The translations under genes were made by a program, and so were the position numbers. Shown piece after piece: positions 42,918 through 47,542 of a stretch of DNA of 47,542 nt. The DNA is from Prolixibacteraceae bacterium (GTDB taxonomy: Bacteria > Bacteroidota > Bacteroidia > Bacteroidales > Prolixibacteraceae), in the NCBI GenBank assembly GCA_019163175.1, contig JAFLKN010000025.1, forward strand, positions 1-47,542, written 5' to 3'. Below the pieces are notes generated by a model that saw only the letters and a program-made list of their open reading frames with translations, had not been told where the DNA came from and did not search any database. Every line of letters begins with the position of its first letter. Position 1 is the first letter of the stretch.

Positions 42918-44927
42918 ATGCTCAAAAATCTATACTTTCTGGTAGTTGTGGCTCTTTGTTTTAATGCAATTACTGGGTTTGCTCAAACCTTGCCAAACCG
43001 GTGGACCTTAAACGGTAATAATTCAATTAGCTGGAAACCAACATCCAACCTGCCACATCGCGACCACATTGAAATGAGTGGGAAATATATTTCTGCAGTT
43101 GTTCGGTATGGTGTAAACGAAGACCAATCACTTTGGATTAGCCGCGACATTGTTTTTCCTATGCTCCGGACTATTCCCAATAATACGCATGCCAGTCTGA
43201 CGCGAACATTTAATTTTGATTTGCTTACCTTGATCAGCATTAACAAACGTCAGTTTCAAACGGAAAAGGTAAATGAGCTAATTTTGAATGGAAAGATTAC
43301 CGCAAAAAGCCGATTGGGCGATGGAATTGAGTTGATTCGCACATTATTCCCTTCAACCGACAGGCCTCTCTTCTGCGAAAAATACGAGCTTATCAATTCC
43401 GGAAGTAAACCGTTTACGATCGAAATCCCGGAAGTGAATATCACAACAAAAACGAATCCGGAAGATAGAACAGAGGGTAGTTATAGTTTGCATATCCGAA
43501 CCGACAATTTTGGAACGTTTGTCCTTCAACCCAAGGGGACATTAAAATTTTACCTCAGCTTTTCAGGAACAAAGAATGGTCAGGATATAGGGTTGCCTGA
43601 CATCGAAAATGAATTAAAAAAACGTGAGGCCTTGCTTTCTGAATTCAGTGAAAATCTGGTATTGGAAACTCCCGATGAAATTCTGAATCGAGCCTTTGCC
43701 TTTGCCAAGATTCGAGCTGCCGAAAGCATTTACCAAACCAAGGGAGGTCCTATGCATGGACCTGGTGGATTGAGCTATTACGCTGCCATTTGGGCAAACG
43801 ATCAGGCCGAATATATCAATCCGTTTTTCCCTTATCTGGGTTACGGCTACGGGGTTGAATCGGCTTTTAATGCCTATCGCCATTTTTCACGGTTTATGAA
43901 TCCGGAGTACAAACCTATTCCAAGTTCGATTATTGCAGAGGGAACTGATATCTGGAATGGTGCAGGCGACCGCGGAGATGGGGCAATGATTGCCTACGGT
44001 GCGGCACGTTTTGCACTTTCTTTGGGTGACCGGAAAACGGCTGAAGAACTTTGGCCTCTAATAGAATGGTGTCTCGAATACAACAAACGCCAACTCAACC
44101 CGCAAGGCGTGGTAAGTTCCAAATCGGATGAACTTGAGGGGCGTTTCCCTTCAGGCACGGCAAATTTGTGTACTTCATCCTTGTATTACGATGCGCTGAT
44201 TTCGGCTTCCTGTCTCGGAAAATCATTGGGGAAAAGTAAAAAGCAAATTTCGAAATATCAGGAAGATGCTGTTCTGCTAAAAAGCAACATCGAAAAATAT
44301 TTTGGAGCCCATGTGATGGGTTTTGATACTTACCGGTATTACGAAGGAAATGATAAACTTCGGGCGTGGATTTGCATCCCACTCACGGTAAATATCTTCG
44401 AACGAAAACAAGCGACCATTGATGCGCTTTTTTCTCCTGAACTATGGACCGACGACGGACTGGCTTCGCAATCAGGCGATAAAACATTCTGGGACCGTTC
44501 TACTTTGTATGCGCTTCGGGGCGTATTTGCTGCCGGTGAAACGCAGCGAGGTCTAAAATTTCTGCACTATTATTCAAACCGCAGGCTACTAGGCGAGCAT
44601 GTACCTTATCCAGTCGAAGCTTATCCTGAAGGTGGTCAACGCCATTTATCGGCTGAAAGTGGATTGTATTGCCGCATCTATACCGAAGGATTATTTGGTA
44701 TCCGACCGGTAGCATTGAACAGTTTTACAGTTACCCCACAACTGCCAGATGATTGGAAATTCATGCGAATTAGAAAAGTGCATGGATTTCAAAAAGAGTT
44801 TGATATTGATGTGCAGCGTGAAGGGAATAAAATCAGAATAACAGTAACCACTGAAGGTAAGCAAGTTTTCAATCAACTCGCGGAGAATGGAAAATGTCAG
44901 ACTATTCATTTGAAAAGTAGCAACTAA
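42918..44927 (+). CDS. Secreted alpha-toroid glycosidase-like protein, family unassigned (2)
   Basis: 669 residues. Signal peptide to about residue 22 (ITGFAQ). An N-terminal beta-sandwich (about 25-235) is followed by a likely (alpha/alpha)6 domain (about 250-600) with WANDQAEYINPFFPYLGYG, IIAEGTDIWNGAGDRGDGAMIAYG, SSKSDELEGRFPSGTANLCTSS and VEAYPEGGQRHLSAESGLYCR. Asp in WANDQAEY, Asp in GDRGD and Glu in SDELEG or LSAESG are candidate catalytic residues. A short C-terminal beta domain ends it. The layout resembles clan GH-G/GH-L exo-glycosidases, but no named family fits. It is 10 nt after toroid 1 and 24 nt before the GH2 gene, so the three are surely co-transcribed. Confidence 0.65.
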   Translation: MLKNLYFLVVVALCFNAITGFAQTLPNRWTLNGNNSISWKPTSNLPHRDHIEMSGKYISAVVRYGVNEDQSLWISRDIVFPMLRTIPNNTHASLTRTFNFDLLTLISINKRQFQTEKVNELILNGKITAKSRLGDGIELIRTLFPSTDRPLFCEKYELINSGSKPFTIEIPEVNITTKTNPEDRTEGSYSLHIRTDNFGTFVLQPKGTLKFYLSFSGTKNGQDIGLPDIENELKKREALLSEFSENLVLETPDEILNRAFAFAKIRAAESIYQTKGGPMHGPGGLSYYAAIWANDQAEYINPFFPYLGYGYGVESAFNAYRHFSRFMNPEYKPIPSSIIAEGTDIWNGAGDRGDGAMIAYGAARFALSLGDRKTAEELWPLIEWCLEYNKRQLNPQGVVSSKSDELEGRFPSGTANLCTSSLYYDALISASCLGKSLGKSKKQISKYQEDAVLLKSNIEKYFGAHVMGFDTYRYYEGNDKLRAWICIPLTVNIFERKQATIDALFSPELWTDDGLASQSGDKTFWDRSTLYALRGVFAAGETQRGLKFLHYYSNRRLLGEHVPYPVEAYPEGGQRHLSAESGLYCRIYTEGLFGIRPVALNSFTVTPQLPDDWKFMRIRKVHGFQKEFDIDVQREGNKIRITVTTEGKQVFNQLAENGKCQTIHLKSSN

Positions 44928-44951
44928 AAGCCTTTAAATACAGAATATAAA

Positions 44952-47330
44952 ATGAAACTAAGCCACTTAATCACTATCTTTTTTTGCTTTGCAGCAAGCC
45001 TTCAACTGTCAGCTCAACCCGATGGAAGAGTGAACTTTGACGCCAATTGGAAATTCCATTTAGGCGATATTACCGGAGCTGAAAAAGCCTCATTCCCGGA
45101 TCAAAAATGGCGTGAATTAAATTTACCTCACGATTGGAGTATTGAAGGTATTTTCCGTCCTGATAATCCATCCGGACATCAGGGAGGTTTGCTTCCCGGG
45201 GGCATTGGCTGGTATCGGAAAAAGTTTAGCCTGACTGATATTGGAGGGAAAAAGTATTTCATCGTATTCGATGGCGTGTACAAAAACAGCACGGTTTACA
45301 TCAATGGAAATGAGCTTGGTACACGTCCATACGGATATGCTACTTTTCAGTACGATATGACTCCATACATTCATGAAGGTGAAAATATACTGGCAGTGAA
45401 GGTCGATAACTCGAAGCAACCCGATTCGCGCTGGTACACCGGAGCGGGTATTTACCGGCATGTCTGGCTCATTACTTCATCGCCGGTATCCGTGGATCAA
45501 TGGGGCACATTTGTGACTACGCCCAACGTTTCAACACAGGAAGCAACGGTGAATGTAGTTACAACCATTGCCAATGACACTAATGAAAAAGCAAACCTTA
45601 AAATCAGCTCATCCATTGTTGATGATTCAGGAAAAGAAGTAGCCATCCAAAATCAGTCAGCCAAAGCCGTTACAAATGGCAAGGTTGTTCTGAATACTTC
45701 GTTAAAGGTAATTTCCCCAAAACTTTGGGATGTTGAAAATCCAAATCTTTACCGATTGGTCACAAAAGTATATCAGGGCAAGGATTTAAAAGATACTTAC
45801 ACTACAACTTTTGGTATTCGCTCTATTGCGTTCAAATCCGATAGCGGTTTTTACCTGAATGGTAAAAATGTGAAGATTCTTGGCGTTTGCAATCATCACG
45901 ATCTTGGAAGTTTGGGTTCTGCGTTGAATGACCGGGCTTTGCAACGACAACTGGAGCTCCTGAAAACTATGGGTTGCAATGCTATTCGCTGTAGCCACAA
46001 CCTGATGGCTCCTGAACTGTTGGAAATGTGTGACCAAATGGGATTTTTAGTGATGGATGAAACGTTTGATAGCTGGTATATTGGCAAAGATGCTGCGCCT
46101 TTTGGTTTTCAGAACTACTTTAAAGACTGGCACGAACGCGAAATTACCGATATGGTTTTGCGCGACCGCAATCACCCTTCTGTCATTTTCTGGAGTATTG
46201 GCAACGAAATTAAAGAACAGTGGTTTCCTGGAAGTACCAATGGCGGAGATATTGCCCGTGAATTGGTTGCAACGATCAAAAAATACGACACGACCCGCTT
46301 TACGACTTCAGCATTCAACTTTATCCGCGATGCCGAAAAGAAAGGAATGACCGCTGCTGTTGATGTAGTTGGATTTAACTACACCATCGATGCGTACGAC
46401 GAAATCAGGCAAAAACACCCGGATTGGTTTTACCTGGCCAGCGAAACAACTTCGCAGTTCGACAGTCGTGGCGTGTACCATTTTACATTGGATACCATTG
46501 TTAAAACATTTCCCGATTGTCAGACTTCGGCTTTCGATGATGCCGGTGGCGGAACAACCCATGAAGAAGCCTGGCTGGCTGTAAAGAACAGGGCTTGGAT
46601 GTCGGGCTTGTACATTTGGACAGGTTTTGATTACATGGGCGAACCTGCACCTTACGAAAAACTGGCTGTGAGTTCCTATTTTGGGATTTTCGATTTGTGT
46701 GGTTTCCCAAAAGATTCCTACTATTTTTATAAAAGCCAGTGGACCAAAGAACCTATGGTACATCTCCTTCCGCACTGGAACTGGAATGATGGACAGATGA
46801 TCGATGTGGTGGCTTATACCAATTGTGACGAGGTGAAACTCTATCTCAACAATCAGCCTTTTTCTACAAAAAAAATATCCGAGACAAAAAAGCTATCTCT
46901 CAGGTGGAAGGTACCTTTTGAAGCTGGTACACTGAAAGCCGAAGCTTATAGGAACGGAAAACTGGTTGCTACCGAAATCGTGAAAACAGCAGGTGATGCT
47001 GCAAAAATCGATTTGTCAGCTGACAGAAATACGATACACGCTGATGGCAAAGACCTTTCGTTTATAACCGTGAAAATAACTGACGAGAACGGAACTTTGG
47101 TTCCGAATGCAGACAATCTGGTACATTTTGAACTGGAAGGCGAAGGTGAGATTGTGGGTGTAGGCAACGGCAATGCGATGAGTCTCGAACCTGCCAAAGG
47201 CAAAGAGCGTAGGGCATTCAGCGGAATGTGTCAGGTTATTATTCAAAGTGCAGGAAAAGCTGGAGATATCAGACTTAGAGCAAGTTCACTCGGATTACCT
47301 GAAGCTATTATTTCACTGAAAAGCAACTGA
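44952..47330 (+). CDS. GH2 beta-galactosidase, secreted
   Basis: 792 residues. Signal peptide to about residue 21 (LQLSAQ). The sugar-binding jelly roll (about 25-180) has LPHDWSIEG and YRKKFSL; an Ig-like domain runs about 185-295. The TIM barrel (about 297-600) has GVCNHHDLGSLG, NAIRCSHNL, WSIGNEI (Glu419, acid/base) and ASETTSQF (Glu498, nucleophile). C-terminal Ig-like domains follow. This is the usual layout of Bacteroidota secreted beta-galactosidases; beta-glucuronidase is less likely. It is the last complete gene of the run and ends 75 nt before the next start. Confidence 0.9.
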   Translation: MKLSHLITIFFCFAASLQLSAQPDGRVNFDANWKFHLGDITGAEKASFPDQKWRELNLPHDWSIEGIFRPDNPSGHQGGLLPGGIGWYRKKFSLTDIGGKKYFIVFDGVYKNSTVYINGNELGTRPYGYATFQYDMTPYIHEGENILAVKVDNSKQPDSRWYTGAGIYRHVWLITSSPVSVDQWGTFVTTPNVSTQEATVNVVTTIANDTNEKANLKISSSIVDDSGKEVAIQNQSAKAVTNGKVVLNTSLKVISPKLWDVENPNLYRLVTKVYQGKDLKDTYTTTFGIRSIAFKSDSGFYLNGKNVKILGVCNHHDLGSLGSALNDRALQRQLELLKTMGCNAIRCSHNLMAPELLEMCDQMGFLVMDETFDSWYIGKDAAPFGFQNYFKDWHEREITDMVLRDRNHPSVIFWSIGNEIKEQWFPGSTNGGDIARELVATIKKYDTTRFTTSAFNFIRDAEKKGMTAAVDVVGFNYTIDAYDEIRQKHPDWFYLASETTSQFDSRGVYHFTLDTIVKTFPDCQTSAFDDAGGGTTHEEAWLAVKNRAWMSGLYIWTGFDYMGEPAPYEKLAVSSYFGIFDLCGFPKDSYYFYKSQWTKEPMVHLLPHWNWNDGQMIDVVAYTNCDEVKLYLNNQPFSTKKISETKKLSLRWKVPFEAGTLKAEAYRNGKLVATEIVKTAGDAAKIDLSADRNTIHADGKDLSFITVKITDENGTLVPNADNLVHFELEGEGEIVGVGNGNAMSLEPAKGKERRAFSGMCQVIIQSAGKAGDIRLRASSLGLPEAIISLKSN

Positions 47331-47405
47331 TTTTTCCTTTCAACCGGGAATATTCGGGCTTGCAGCTATTTATAAATTTGATAGTAAACTTTAAAAATTG
47401 ATACC

Positions 47406-47542
47406 ATGATCTCATTCAAAACCAAAGGAACAATTTTAGTGCTCTTACTTCTGGTGGGTAGCCTTTCGGCACAGGTCAAACTTCCACCTTTCTTCAGTAA
47501 CAACATGGTGTTGCAGCAGGGCATGGAGATTCCGGTATGGGG
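47406..47542 (+). CDS. Sialate O-acetylesterase-like protein, 5' part only
   Basis: 46 codons to the window edge. Signal peptide ends near LSAQ (about residue 20). The mature start VKLPPFFSNNMVLQQGMEIPVW is the typical opening of the SGNH-hydrolase sialate 9-O-acetylesterase family of Bacteroidota, which removes acetyl esters from glycans so that exo-glycosidases can act. The catalytic part lies outside the window. Despite the family name, many members in such loci act on acetylated plant or algal glycans. Confidence 0.8.
   Translation, partial: MISFKTKGTILVLLLLVGSLSAQVKLPPFFSNNMVLQQGMEIPVW

Noticed and set aside
1-47542. CRISPR array, tRNA or rRNA genes
   Set aside because: No regularly spaced short repeats, cloverleaf-like sequence or rRNA-like tract was noticed in any intergenic region.

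Overview
The window reads as chromosomal DNA of a Bacteroidota (Bacteroidetes) bacterium, most likely a free-living glycan degrader of the Marinilabiliales/Prolixibacteraceae type. The placement rests on a type IX secretion C-terminal sorting domain, Bacteroidota-style OmpA and thrombospondin-type-3 proteins, the two GH92 enzymes and the other glycoside hydrolases, and many SpI and SpII signal peptides. No rRNA, tRNA, CRISPR array or intact transposase is visible. Functions are assigned from motifs and remembered family patterns; no database search was run.

Region 1 (1-3.3 kb): the 3' part of a repeat-rich T9SS cargo protein, then about 1.4 kb of decayed DNA. That stretch holds short IS-like inverted repeats, a minus-strand relic resembling a phage capsid protein, and a plus-strand kelch-propeller relic broken by stops and frameshifts.

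Region 2 (3.3-9.2 kb): an envelope/stress block of four transcription units: three OmpA-domain proteins, two beta-barrels, a CsbD-like protein, a secreted basic protein and an acidic cytoplasmic protein. The same roughly 38-bp element lies 47-69 nt upstream of the first gene of all four units, two on either side of one divergent intergenic region. This looks like a small regulon with its own promoter or operator.

Region 3 (9.3-27.4 kb, all plus strand): sugar catabolism. A secreted TIM-barrel isomerase-like protein is followed by a glucosaminoside cassette (NagX-like acetyltransferase, GH2 exo-beta-glucosaminidase-like enzyme, ROK kinase, FucP/NagP-like MFS symporter). Then come a StsC/AHBA-synthase-like aminotransferase, a 30-codon CxxC ORF overlapping a Gfo/Idh oxidoreductase, a GH3 enzyme, a secreted metallo-beta-lactamase-fold hydrolase and a membrane-embedded PHP protein. 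Two paralogous polytopic membrane proteins of a family I cannot name (19.5 and 26.2 kb) bracket this part, and a stub of a lost GH3 gene lies just before the second one.

Region 4 (27.5-47.5 kb, plus strand, gaps of 75 nt or less, one stop/start overlap): a long exo-glycosidase run. It holds a parallel beta-helix protein, GH92, a Gfo/Idh enzyme, GH78, a second GH92, two alpha-toroid proteins of unassigned family, a GH2 beta-galactosidase and the start of a sialate O-acetylesterase. Both GH92 enzymes and the GH78 carry the same C-terminal pair of modules. The set fits stepwise trimming, in the periplasm or at the surface, of a branched glycan with alpha-mannose, alpha-rhamnose, beta-galactose and acetyl groups. 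No SusC/SusD pair, HTCS, ECF sigma factor or other regulator is present in the window.
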